A DNA stretch of 60,000 nucleotides from contig CM043962.1 in the NCBI GenBank assembly GCA_014529385.2, positions 126,386,970 to 126,446,969 of the forward strand, in the 5' to 3' direction. The DNA is from Adiantum capillus-veneris. Its lineage: Eukaryota > Streptophyta > Polypodiopsida > Polypodiales > Pteridaceae. Positions 45,263 through 55,424 of this stretch are shown here, piece after piece. Numbering within the stretch: position 1 is the first letter of the stretch; the number at the start of each line of letters is the position of its first letter. Made by a program: the position numbers and the translations under genes. The notes beneath the pieces were generated by a model. That model worked only from the letters and a program-made list of their open reading frames with translations, did not search any database and was not told the DNA's origin.

Positions 45263-45488
45263 CCATCCTTTGCGTAGGAAAAAGTAGTATCCAAAAACTG
45301 TCCAAAAAAGCAAATCTGCCGCAGAAAATCAACCTCCGCAATTTCCACCGCAATCTACGGGTTGCCACGTCAGCAGACATACGGCTCTCTCTGCAGCCAT
45401 TTAGGGTTTCTGGCAGAGATTAGGGTTTTTGCAATTAGGTTTCTCTGACAGAAATTAGGGTTTTCAGCCACATCATCACTTTGTGACA
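44801..45488 (-). repeat. G2 3' LTR
   Basis: 688 bp, TGTAACAGACTTGG...TTTGTGACA, including a (CT)n tract at 45182-45261 that is absent from G1. Confidence 0.92.
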
Positions 45489-46141
45489 TACCCTCCTCTT
45501 GAAAGCATTGTAATCGCCCTCGATTACGCTTGCAAAACAGACAGAGGCCATAAACCGTCTTGGCAGACACTAACTATTAGCACCTACGTACTAGGAACAC
45601 ACATCTAGCACATGTACCAATCGACAGTCACATCACACGACATCCCAGGACATCACTACACATAACAGGATATCACATGACATTCAACATTTATTCGGAT
45701 CTTAGACCATGATTTATCGGCAATGTAGCTAGCAATCGCATCTAGATCCAGTCGGGACCTCATCGATGTCCGATTGACTAACCCATATTGCAACCATGTC
45801 TATTCGAGATCAATTAGACCAAAATGCTGCAGTCATTTCGTCTATCAGTTCTTGCACTGCAAAACAAGTCAAGAACAAATCGGTTTCATATTCAGGAATT
45901 CCATTTCATAAAGTCATACAGCAGAATACTGTCAGCTCTCAGTATCCCTGAAGCTCAAAGAGACATCAATGACTCTAGTATCAAAATCGAGGCATCTGTT
46001 GACAAAGGAGCAGAGTAACTCCCCTCTTGTGCATCCCACTGTACCAGATCTTCGGCCAAGCTGAATTCTAGGTTCCATTTGGAGTAGACTATGCTAAACC
46101 AAAAGCTTCGAGGTAAAGTTTCACAATCTGAGGAGTATCTG
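45489..46141 (-). other. G2 3' untranslated region
   Basis: Purine tract at the left edge. The rest is without long frames and holds no recognised element. Confidence 0.6.
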
Positions 46142-47705
46142 CTAGGTCCTCCTCCTCCATCCACTTCGCATCCAATGCAGGATAGTTCTTGAATTTAACC
46201 AAGAACCGCCTTCGGACTTTACCTTTATTCTTTGTATCCTTATGTGCCAAAATCTATTTAGGAACAAGGATCTCCTTGTTTTCTTCCACTTCGGGTTGCT
46301 CCTCAGGCTCCCCATCATCAAGCACATCACCTTTAAAAGGTTTCAAGAGACTCACATGGAATGCATTGTGAATCCTCCAAGTGTCGGGCAGTTTCAATCG
46401 GAAGGAGACATCGTTGATCTTTTCAAAGATCTGGAAAGGTCCATAGTATCTCATACTAAGCTTTGGAAAAAGCCTCTCCTTTCCCTTTTTCTTTCTAAGG
46501 CGTGCCTTCTCAAAACGTAAGAGCACCCAATCATCCTCCTTCAATTTCAAATTGCGATGATGGCGATCCATTGCCTTTTTCTGTCGTTCTTGAGATTTCT
46601 GCAAAGCCTCGCGGACCTTGGCAAAAGCCGTGTCTAGGTCACGCGTATACTCATCCACTTCAAAAATCTTATCTTTCGTACTTAGGAAGGGTGGAACCTT
46701 CGCAACAATTTCAACAATCTCAAATGGCACATTCCCCGTCGAAGAGTGTATCGTGTTATTGTAGGCAAATTCCACCAAAGGTAGATACTTTTCCCATTGA
46801 GTCTTCTAATCCGAGATATAAGACTTCAATAAATCTAAAACCACTGAATTGGCAATCTCAGATTGCCCGTCAATCTGCGGATGGAACGATGACGAGAACT
46901 GCAACCGCGTGCCAATGTTCTCCCAAATTGCCTTCCAAAACAAACTCGTAAATCTGGGGTCCCCGTCGGAGACAATCGTCTCAGGCATGCCCTGTAATTT
47001 GAAGATCTGGGCCACAAACAGTCTCGCTAAGTGATCCGACTTGACTGTTTTCTTCACTGGAATGAAATGAGTCTGCTTGCTAAATCTGTCAATAACAGTC
47101 CGAATACCATCATGACCACTCTGTGTTCTCGGGAGATCAAAAATGAAATCCATTGCAATACTTTCCTAGGGGCGGGTGGGTAAGGGCAAAGGCTGTAACA
47201 ATACTTGTGCTTTATGCCTGTCAAACTTGACCTTCTGGCATACCAAGCAACTGCGCACAAACTCTTCCACATCCTTCTTGAGTCTCGGCCAAAAGAAGTA
47301 TATCTCTACCCCTTTCATGGTGGTAGCAATGCCACGGTGACTCGTAAAAGATGGACAGTGGCATTCAATCATAACCTTTTCCCTCAACGGCTGTGTAACG
47401 CACAACATGATTTTTCTCATCAAGTAGCCATCCCGAATAGAATATCCCGCAATTGTCTCCCCATCCCGTATCCGTGTGAAAACGTCTGCAAAATCTGTAT
47501 CTGTGGCATATTGGTCGACCATATCCTCAAAGCTCCTATGATGTATCGCGGAAATAGCCAAAACCAACGGCTTCCGAGACAAAGCATTTGCCACCACATT
47601 CTTCTGTCCCTGAACATGGACAATATGGAAGTGAAACTGTGACAAGATGTTCGCCCACCGCATCTGCTTTTCCGATAGCTGCTTCTGTGACAAGAAGTAG
47701 CGCAA
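46142..47705 (-). pseudogene. G2: RNase H end, integrase and chromodomain
   Basis: One frame broken only by stops. The RNase H end is RYFLSQKQLSEKQMRWANIL and VVANALSRK. The H2C2 zinc domain follows (CHCPSFTSHRGIATTMKG, then CLVCQKVKFDRH). The DDE core reads AMDFIFDLPRTQSGHDG, then VSDGDPRFTS, then DGQSEIANSVV, with all three acidic residues present. The C-terminal domain has WVLLRFEKARLRKKKG and YGPFQIFEKIND. The chromodomain is at about 46250-46145: ILAHKDTKNKGKVRRRFL, then KFKNYPALDAKWMEEED, with its aromatic residues. Stops fall between 'RP' and 'ES' (about 47168), after SYISD (about 46808) and before ILAHK (about 46257). Confidence 0.9.
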
Positions 47706-48926
47706 ACTCTAATGGTCTGTAAAGACAGTAAAATCCGCTCCAAGTAGGTAATGCCGCCACTGAGTAAGAGCATGGATAACCACCAAAAGCTCTTTCTCAT
47801 AAATCTGTGCTGTCATTTCCGGCCTTGAGAACAATCGGCTTTCGTAAGCAATGACATGGCCTTCTTGCATTAAGACCGCACCCAGACTACGACCACAAGC
47901 ATCACAATATACTTCAAATGAATTCTGCAAATCCGGCAACGTAAAAAATCGTCCCGTAGTCAATTTATCTTTCAAAGTCTGAAAGGCAGTCACCTCTATG
48001 GGTCCCCACGAGAAAGGGACTCCTTTCTGTGTCAAGATATGCAAAGGGGAAGCAACCTCTGCAAACTTTCGAATCAACCGCCTGTAGTACGAACACAGTC
48101 CCAAGAAGCTTCTAACTTCATGGACGTTCTTCAAATCGGGCCAATCACGGATAGTCTCTATCTTGGCCGGATCCATTTGCACTCCTGCTACTGACACAAT
48201 GTGTCCCAAAAAGTGTATCTGAGGTAGAAAAATTTCACTTTTCTTTGCATTAATCACTAACTTGTGATCTCGTAATGCTTGAAAGACCTGAAGCACATGA
48301 TCTCTATGTTCTGTCTCATTCTTGGAGAAAACAATGATATCGTCAAAGAAAGTTCCAACAAATAGCCTGTACTCTCGAAAAACCCTGTCCATCATCCGGT
48401 TAAATGTCGCAGGAGCATTGGTTAAGCCAAAAGGCATCACCAAAAACTCAAATAACCCAAAAGTCGTTCGAAAAGCTTTCTTGTAGATGTCTGCCGACGC
48501 GATTTTGATCTGATGATATCCACTCTTCAAATCAATCCTACTAAAGCACGAGGATCCCTGTAATCTGTCGAGTATATCATCGATCCTAGGAATCGGAAAT
48601 CTGTTCTTGATGGTGATTTTGTTGAGAGCTCTATAATCGATCCACATTCTCCAAGATCCGTCTTTCTTCAAAACCAACAACACTGGAGAGCAATACGGTG
48701 AAGTACTAGGCTGGACAAGACCCTTTTCCAAGAGGTCTTTCACCTGGTTCATAGTCTCTTCATTCTGTGCTCGGCTCACACGATAAGGTGGCCGGTTCGG
48801 TGGCGTGCTTCTAGGTATCAGATCAATGGTATGATCTTCAGGACGAGCAGGTGGTAACTCGCCTGGCAGGCTCTCTGAGAAGCAATCAGCATGAGAGTGT
48901 AGAAAATCTTGGCGTTCTTTATTAAG
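47706..48926 (-). pseudogene. G2: reverse transcriptase and RNase H
   Basis: Open for 356 codons from 48779 to 47709. Blocks: SPVLLVLKKDGSWRMWIDY, ALNKITIKNRFPIPRIDD, FSRIDLKSGYHQIKI, EFLVMPFGLTNAPATFNR, the catalytic FFDDIIVFS, HFLGHIVSVAGVQMDP, FLGLCSYYRRLIRKFAEV. Then RNase H with FEVYCDACGRSLGAVLMQEG and ELLVVIHALTQWRHYLLG. All catalytic residues are visible. The frame ends FTDH-stop where family members read FTDH-Q-SLR (TAG for CAG). A TAA at about 48928 separates it from protease. Confidence 0.92.
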
Positions 48927-49390
48927 TTAAGACATATTTGTCCTATCCTCATCACTCAACTCTTTCATAAAGATCGAGTAAACAAACAGACTTGATTTTA
49001 TTAATTTAGAAATGGCCGAAGCCGATACAATAGGGACAGACTTGCCCTTAGGTTTAATGTCAAGTACAATGGTTTTTCCCTTCTCTGTAGTCAATGTCGC
49101 TTTCCGCGCCCGATAATCAACCACGGCGTTGTTCTTGTGGTACCAGGGAATTCCCAAGAGAACACCACAACCTTCCAAAGGCATTATGTAAAAGTCCTCA
49201 TGCCCCAAATACCCCTGACAATGCAACCGAAGTTTGCCAATGAGAGGTGTAATGGCTATGTCCCTGCCAGGTGCCGCTAGAACAGCCTCCGCAAGTGGTC
49301 CCATCCAATCGGGAGTGAAGCCGTGCCGCCAATTCCGGTGAAATGAAGTTGGCCTTGGCTCCTCCATCAAAGAAGATCAGGGCTTCTTGG
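48927..49390 (-). pseudogene. G2: retropepsin
   Basis: LIFFDGGAKANFISPELAAR lies in the gag frame, with D-G-G-A for the usual D-S-G-A. After a one-base frame change near 49310 it continues in the pol frame: AITPLIGKLRLHCQGYLGHE, 'GCGVLLGIPWYHK' and KATLTTEKGKTIVLD. The frame change could be an ancestral gag-pol shift or a lesion. Because it falls inside the protease fold, I favour a lesion. Confidence 0.82.
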
Positions 49391-50842
49391 TCCTTCACTT
49401 TGCCCCAAGCTCGGCAAAGTTCTGTACTCTCGTCCATCATACTGGGATCGGTACCCACGCAATCTGGAACCTGTCTTGTTTTCATCTTGCCTTTTCTTAC
49501 ACGTTCCTCAGTTGCTCTCGAACTCTCAGGCCTTTTGTCGTCCTTGTCGTTTTGTTCTTTCTGTGCCTTAGTAGGGCACTTCGCGGAGATATGTCCAAAT
49601 TCCCCGCATCCAAAGCACTTCCCCTCCCTGATGAAGCGAGCTTGCTCCTGAGGAGTAAGCTTGGGTTGTGCATCTTTCTTTCCTGAGTTGCTCTTTCTCT
49701 TTCTATCTTCATTTGCTGAAGTCTGTTCAGCTCGTTGTGTCATGATCTCATCGGTTGGGTAGGTCAGACTGCCAGAGTGAATGGCAAAACCCCGTTTCAC
49801 ATGACTCATCAACTCCTGAATAGAAGCTGACTTCTGTTCCAACCAGTGATCTCGGATTTCTGTAGGTAGACCCAAGGTAAACTCAATCTGTTCTCTGAAT
49901 GAGATCTTCTTGAATGAAGAGGCGGGTAGAAAAGAGCTCCAGAATCTCTCGCAATAAGCGTCCACTGCATCTTTCTTGGTCATCCGAAGATGGTTCCAAG
50001 CAGCTCATATATCGCGTTCATACTCTTGAGTCAGCCAAGAAGAAATAAAAATCTTCTTAAATTTCACCCATTTAACTGGCGCAGTCTTGTTTAAAAGAAG
50101 CGTGGACCACCAAGTTTGAGCATTCCCAAGAGGCAGCTCTCCAAATCTTAGAGTGCTCTGAGTAGCGTTCTCCCGCGAAAGCGATGTCAAACTGCTGTAC
50201 AAAAGACAAAACCTTCGAAGCATCTCTATATCCTGAAAACGTGTCAACTTTAATTGACTGTCCACCTTCCTTAAACTCTCGGACCTTCTTGCTTTTATCT
50301 TCCAGAAAGTCATATTGGTTGGCTTTATAAAAATTCTTCTTCTTTGCATAAAAGTTATTGTCATCAGAGTCTGAACTGTCTGTAGACGAGTCCTTTGTAG
50401 AACTGTCACTCATTGGGCGAGATTTAGACTTCTTTGCCTTTTTCTTGCCCTTTCCAAAGCGTTGTTTCTTGCTTCGCTTTTTGCCTTTGCGGTCTTCTTC
50501 GCTCGAGTGAGATAAGCTAGAAGAACTGTCAGAAGAAGAAGAAGAAGAAGAACTGGGTACTTCTTCAAATCAAACACGCTTCTTCTGTTTCTTTGACTTT
50601 TCAAATGTAGACTGACGACCCAAATAACCCGGGAAGTCAGTGCCTTTCTTCTGCTTTTTGCACTGCTTTTTAGCTTTGTATTGCGCGTCAAAAAGCTGAG
50701 CAATCCATGTATCAACCACCTCTTCTAATTCCTTCTCTGAATATTTCTTATGAGCAGAAGATTTCTTGAGAGCGGGTTTTGGGAATGGTGTTGTGGTTTT
50801 CTGCCATTGCGCATGCACTTCCTTAAAAGAAGTCTCGCTCAT
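49391..50842 (-). pseudogene. G2: gag
   Basis: Starts at ATG 50842 (MSETSFKEVHAQWQKTTTPF). A Lys/Ser-rich region with a poly-Ser stretch follows (about 50545-50500) after a TGA at about 50570. The gag core is ESIKVDTFSGYRDA-type, with VLSFVQQFDIAFAGERYSEH. A frame change near 50150 leads to GNAQTWWSTLLLNK, then FREQIEFTLGLPTEIRDHWL and the intact zinc knuckle CFGCGEFGHISAKC (about 49620-49580). A basic tail runs into protease. Confidence 0.85.
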
Positions 50843-50878
50843 ATTTTTTGCAAATTTTGGGTCCTTCGCAAAATTGAG

Positions 50879-52120
50879 TGTCACGTGACACATCAACCCT
50901 ATGTGTCCGTGGACAAGCTACAACATGATCAGGGTTCAGTCAGTCTAGTCAGTCTAGATTTAGAAGTGATATGGCACTTTTGTGAGTCTATTCATAGACC
51001 GTGCATGCCCAGTCACTTCGTATAGATGCATATCCTCTGGTTGCACACAATATGATCATCAGTATTCCCACCAGAATCCATCAGGGGAATTTTCCAGTGC
51101 ATTTAGCCTATTTTACCTATTTTTGGCATTTTTCACTTATTAATTTAAGTGAGTTTCCAACAAAAGTAGGTAGGGCAATTTTGCTAAGTTTGTATATAAG
51201 TAAACTAGAGCTAGCACTATTTGGCAGAAGAGGCAACAGGAGCCAAGCTCAGCAGACAACTTCTCAACAAGACCTTGGCGGTGTACCCCTCCAAGCAAGA
51301 ACCCCATGCTAGCGTTTTTCCATCAAGCACCTTGCCTTAGCGTTTTTGCATCAGCAGATCCTCGCCGCAAGCAAGTCCCAAGCATAGCGTTTGTGCATCA
51401 CAATCATCGCCACCAAAGCACAACTCCTAGCGTTTTTGACAAGACAGCAAGCTAGCGTTTTTGGAAACTTCAACCCTAGCATTTTCTGAAGATCCAGTGT
51501 TTGCAGATTGCGGCCTTTGCAGTCTTCAGCCTAGCAACTTTCAACAGTAGAAAGACCAACAAGATCCAGTCCTAAAAGGTGGCAGACTCAGCCGGGAAAG
51601 TCCATCAGTTTTCAGCCTAAAGACACCTCAGTTTCCAGCCCTAAACCTGCAGATTTTCAGCGACACAGACCCACAGAAAACAATCCCCAAATCAGCGTTT
51701 TTGGACTAGTCGCAGATTTCAGCCCATAGCATTTTTGGACAGCAGTAGAAAGATTGCAGATTTCAGCCCTTAGGTCGACTTCGTCATCACCGTCGTCATC
51801 GTCGACATAGCCTAGACTTGCATCAGTGTCATGCATCACCGTTGTACCAGTTTGTGCAATCATAAGTAGACCACTCTCGCGGACGAGAGTGGGGCCTTAG
51901 GAGGAGGGTTTTACGTCTCTGGTGTCGTATCTCTCTTCTCTCTCTATCTCTCAGTCTCATACACTTTCACGCAGTGTCCCTTCACTTTGTTTGTGATCAT
52001 AGCACTCTCTCACTAAGAACGGAAGGCTCTACCTTCCATAAGAACAAAAGAAACCTTGAGCACAGTTCGGAGCACTCATCTTGAGCAAAGCGCAAACAAT
52101 TCATTCCGCTGCACCTAAGA
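50879..52120 (+). repeat. E2 5' LTR
   Basis: 1242 bp from TGTCACGTGACACATC to GCTGCACCTAAGA. Promoter-like 'tgtatataag' at about 51190. TAGCGTTTTTG-type motifs occur at about 51309, 51335, 51384, 51428, 51452, 51476, 51692 and 51725. A perfect hairpin lies at 51871-51892 (CCACTCTCG, loop cgga, CGAGAGTGG). Confidence 0.9.
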
Positions 52121-52121
52121 T

Positions 52122-52133
52122 TGGTATCAGAGC
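52122..52133 (+). promoter_or_regulatory. E2 primer-binding site
   Basis: TGGTATCAGAGC one base after the 5' LTR. Confidence 0.93.
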
Positions 52134-52605
52134 TTTGGCAGTGTTCTGTATCACTCAAGGAAAGAACCACAAGAATCACAAGAATTTTTTTGCTTGTTGC
52201 AGTCGCACGAACCCAAGTTCGCTTGGGCGTGTCGATTCCTAATCGTGTTTTTGAAGTGTGACAGGAATCCCAAGAAAGAAGGGCTTGTCCAGCCTCCCCT
52301 TGTGTCTCTTTGCACTCATTGAGAGCGGACCGTGCACTTAGCGGCCGGCCAATCTACGTGAGGTGGGAAAAAGCAACCTTGGTGTGAGCGCAAGGCCGCC
52401 AAGGGGTGCGCCCGAGGAAAGGAGTAGAACTCGGGTGAAGAGAAGATCCTTCTCAAACACGGTTTGCAAGCGAAAGAAAACCTCAAGAACCTCAAGACCC
52501 TCAAGAACTCAAGAACTCAAGAACTCAAGACCCGCAAGAACCCAAGTTCCTTGTGAACTTCAGAACCCAAGACCCCCAAGCACCCACAAGAACCCACGAC
52601 TTCAG

Positions 52606-54056
52606 AATGGTCATCACTCGAAGCGGAATGGATACTTCGCTTAGAGGTGATGAGCATGAGAGAGGCGAAGAAGAATTTTCCCCACCAGGAGGTTTTTCTA
52701 ACCCTCCCCCTTCCACATCTACAACAAGGATTGCACTAACTCCTATGGAGGCCTTGGAGCTGATGTTTATGGAAAGGAATTTAGAACGCGAAGCAAGAAA
52801 TGCAGAAAGAATGGTAGAAATGAAACACAGATACGCAAAAGACAAAGCAAAAAGAGAAGCAGAAAGAAAGGCAAGACAAGAACAGCGCGACCGCACATGC
52901 AACAGTTCTTGCGACTCTTTTCTCAAGTGCCGGCACAGATGCAAGAGATTCAGGAGACGGAGACTCTTTCAATCTCTTCTTCTCCAAAGCATGACACACA
53001 GGATTTGCATGATTATGAGAAGCATGATGATTTGAATGACAATGATTTGCATAATGATTTGGATGATGATGATTTGCATAATGATTTGGATGATAATGAT
53101 GAGCATGATGATTTGCATGATCAAGATGTGATTTCTCACGAGCATGATGATTTGCATGATCAAGATGTGATTTCTCACAAGCATGATGAGTTGCATGAAG
53201 ATAATGTGATTGTTCACAAGGATGATGAGTAAGTTGATGCTTTTTCTAGCGAAGCTAACCTCGTTGCAGATTCGATCAATCACGAAGAATCGATCTAGAC
53301 TTTTGAGTCGAGGTCCGAAGAACCCCCACAAGAAGATTCGATAGATCTCGAAGAAGCGATCTTGGCTCTCGAGCCTAGGTCCAAAGAACCCTTACAGGAA
53401 GTACTATGTGTTCGCATGATTATCAACACACATTGTACGAGTGTTTCATTCGTGATCGTTTCCTGTATTTTCGTCAGCATCTTTATGTAAACCCTTTTCC
53501 TAGGCATGACATATTGTACGTTGAGCACGTTTCACTCATGAATGAGCACGAATGTATGCAGATTGTTCATGAAAAGCTGAAAAGTATGTATGTAAGGAAG
53601 TCACATTCCATGTCTCTTCCTTGGCATGACACAGTTGTAGAAAGAGCACATGAAACTATGAGCACCAAGCATGGGCATTTCCATTGTGAATTGCCACAGT
53701 TGATTGCTCTAGATCATAAGAGAAAGATTCGATCTCATTGTTTGCGTTTGTGTGGTGAACGGTTGGGCACTCCATCTCTTTGTTCATCTATATTGCATGC
53801 ACAGTCTTTTATGAAGACAAGATTTTTTCCAGTCACTTTACATGGAATAGGTATATTCATGGTTTTGTGTTGGAAATGGTTTCAGGAATTTTCAGCCATG
53901 GAGGTTCTTGAAGAAGAAAGCAGCATGACTCTAGACGAAGTTGAAGCATTGAAGGAGCCACAGAAGACTTTGTGTCGCTTTCGGCGCGTCCCAAAGAAGA
54001 AGGCATTGCAGACCGTTATGAAGTTCAAGTACCGCACGACCCACACATCAGAGTAG
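52606..54056 (+). pseudogene. E2: conserved long ORF of unknown type (E-ORF)
   Basis: Starts MVITRSGMDTSLRGDEHERG at 52606. Then PSTSTTRIALTPMEALELMF and a charged helical segment (about 52770-52890, NLEREARNAERMVEMKHRYA). One frame change occurs near 52893, then FLRLFSQVPAQMQEIQETET and an acidic segment of repeated HNDLDDDD/HDDLHDQDVISH units (52990-53232). Two stops and a frame change near 53410 follow. The C-terminal domain is then open from 53406 to 54056 (LYECFIRDRFLYFRQHLYVN, SLMNEHECMQIVHEKLKSMY, GHFHCELPQLIALDHKRKI, HGIGIFMVLCWKWFQEFS, ending RTTHTSE). Best preserved of the three copies. No match to gag, protease, RT, integrase or RNase H that I can see. Confidence 0.68.
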
Positions 54057-54144
54057 GCCGGCGAAGAGTCCCTTCCAAGATATTTGCGATCTCCCTCGAC
54101 GCCATACAGTTCGGTACCAGTACCTCACTTTGAAAAGGAGGGGA

Positions 54145-55196
54145 TGTCACATGATACATCCAACCTTGTGTGTCCGTGGACAAGCTACAGCATGATCAGG
54201 GTTTAGTCAGTCCAGTCAGTCTAGATTTAGAAGTGATCTGGCACTTTTGTGAGTCTATTCGTAGACCGTGCATGTCCAGTCACTTAGTATAGATGCATAT
54301 CCTCTAGTTGCACACAGCATGATCATCAGTATTTCCACCAAAATCCATCAGATTCCATCAAGGGAATTTTCCAGTGCATTTAGCCTATTTTACCTATTTT
54401 TGGCATTTTTCACTTATTAATTTAAGTGAGTTTTCAACAAAAGTAGGTAGGGCAATTTTGCTAAGTTTTTATATAAGCAAACTAGAGCTAGCACTATTTG
54501 GCAGAAGAGGCAACAGGAGCCAAGCTCAGCAGGCAACTTCTCAACAGGACCTTGGCGATTTCCCCCTCCAAGCAAGAACCCCCATGCTAGCGTTTTTCCA
54601 TCAAGCACCTTGCCTTAGCGTTTTTGCATCAGCAAATCCTCGCCGCAAGCAAGTCCCAAGCATAGCGTTTGTGCATCAGCATCATCGCCATCAAAGCACA
54701 AGTCCTAGCGTTTTTGACAAGACAGCAAGCTAGCGTTTTTGGAAACTTCAACCCTAGCGTTTTCTGAAGATCCAGCGTTCGCAGATTGCGGCCTTTGCAG
54801 TCTTCAGCCTAGAGACTTTCAGCAATAGAAAGACCAACAAGATCCAGCCCTAAAAGGTAGCAAATTCAGCCCAGAAAGTCCATCAGTTTTCAGCCTAAAG
54901 ACACCTCAGTTTTCAGCCCTAAACCTGTAGATTTTTAGCGACAAAGATCCACAGAAAACAGTCCCCAAATCAGCGTTTTTGGACTAGTCGCAGATTTCAG
55001 CCCATAGTGTTTTTGGACAGCAGTAGAAAGATTGCAGATTTCAGCCCTTAGGTCGACTTCGTCATCACCGTCGTCATCGTCGACATAGCCTAGACTTGCA
55101 TCAGTCTCATGCATCACCATTGTACCAGTTTGTGCAATCATAAGTAGACCACTCTCGTCGACGAGAGTGGGGCCTTCGGAGAAGGGTTTTACAACG
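54145..55196 (+). repeat. E2 3' LTR, 3'-truncated
   Basis: Starts TGTCACATGATACATCC and matches the 5' LTR to GGGTTTTACAACG, then breaks off about 200 bases early. The hairpin at 55149-55170 is a perfect palindrome (CCACTCTCGTCGACGAGAGTGG is 22 bases, 11 per arm). Confidence 0.88.
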
Positions 55197-55424
55197 TCAT
55201 GTAAAACAAATGATGCTATGCAATGTAATGTTTATGTTTGTAGATGTCTTTGTTGAGTTGCATATAATATTTCTCCATTTATCCATTTTTTGTTTTTTAT
55301 ATTTTGATGATATTAAGAGTTTTTTTAAGTGGCCTGGTCAAGTGTGAAGAGACCTATTTTTTTTTAAATAGGGGGCTTTTAGAGAAGAGGGAGTCTCATT
55401 TTCAATCTTGCCCCTTCTTACACA
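55197..55424 (+). other. 5' flank of the histone-fold pseudogene
   Basis: AT-rich, with T-runs (about 55320, 55356) and 'tttttttttaaatag' about 60 bp before the ATG as a possible TATA-type element. No LTR or TE motif. It could be the gene's own promoter or 5' UTR. Confidence 0.4.

Larger units (their letters stand above)
44801..50878 (-). mobile_element. G2: chromovirus lacking its 5' LTR
   Basis: Minus-strand Ty3/gypsy element with a 3' LTR (44801-45488), an adjoining minus-strand purine tract (AAGAGGAGGG, about 45490-45500), and chromodomain, integrase, RNase H, RT, protease and gag in order up to 50842. At 50879, 36 bp before the gag start codon, it is cut by the start of the E2 LTR, so its primer site and 5' LTR are gone. 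Apart from two frameshifts in gag and protease, its lesions are in-frame stops. Confidence 0.9.
50879..55196 (+). mobile_element. E2: non-autonomous LTR element with E-ORF
   Basis: 5' LTR 50879-52120, primer site 52122-52133, internal region 52134-54144 and 3' LTR from 54145, cut short at about 55196. No pol domain. I find no target duplication because the 3' LTR end is lost and the left flank is truncated G2. Same layout as E1. Confidence 0.88.
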
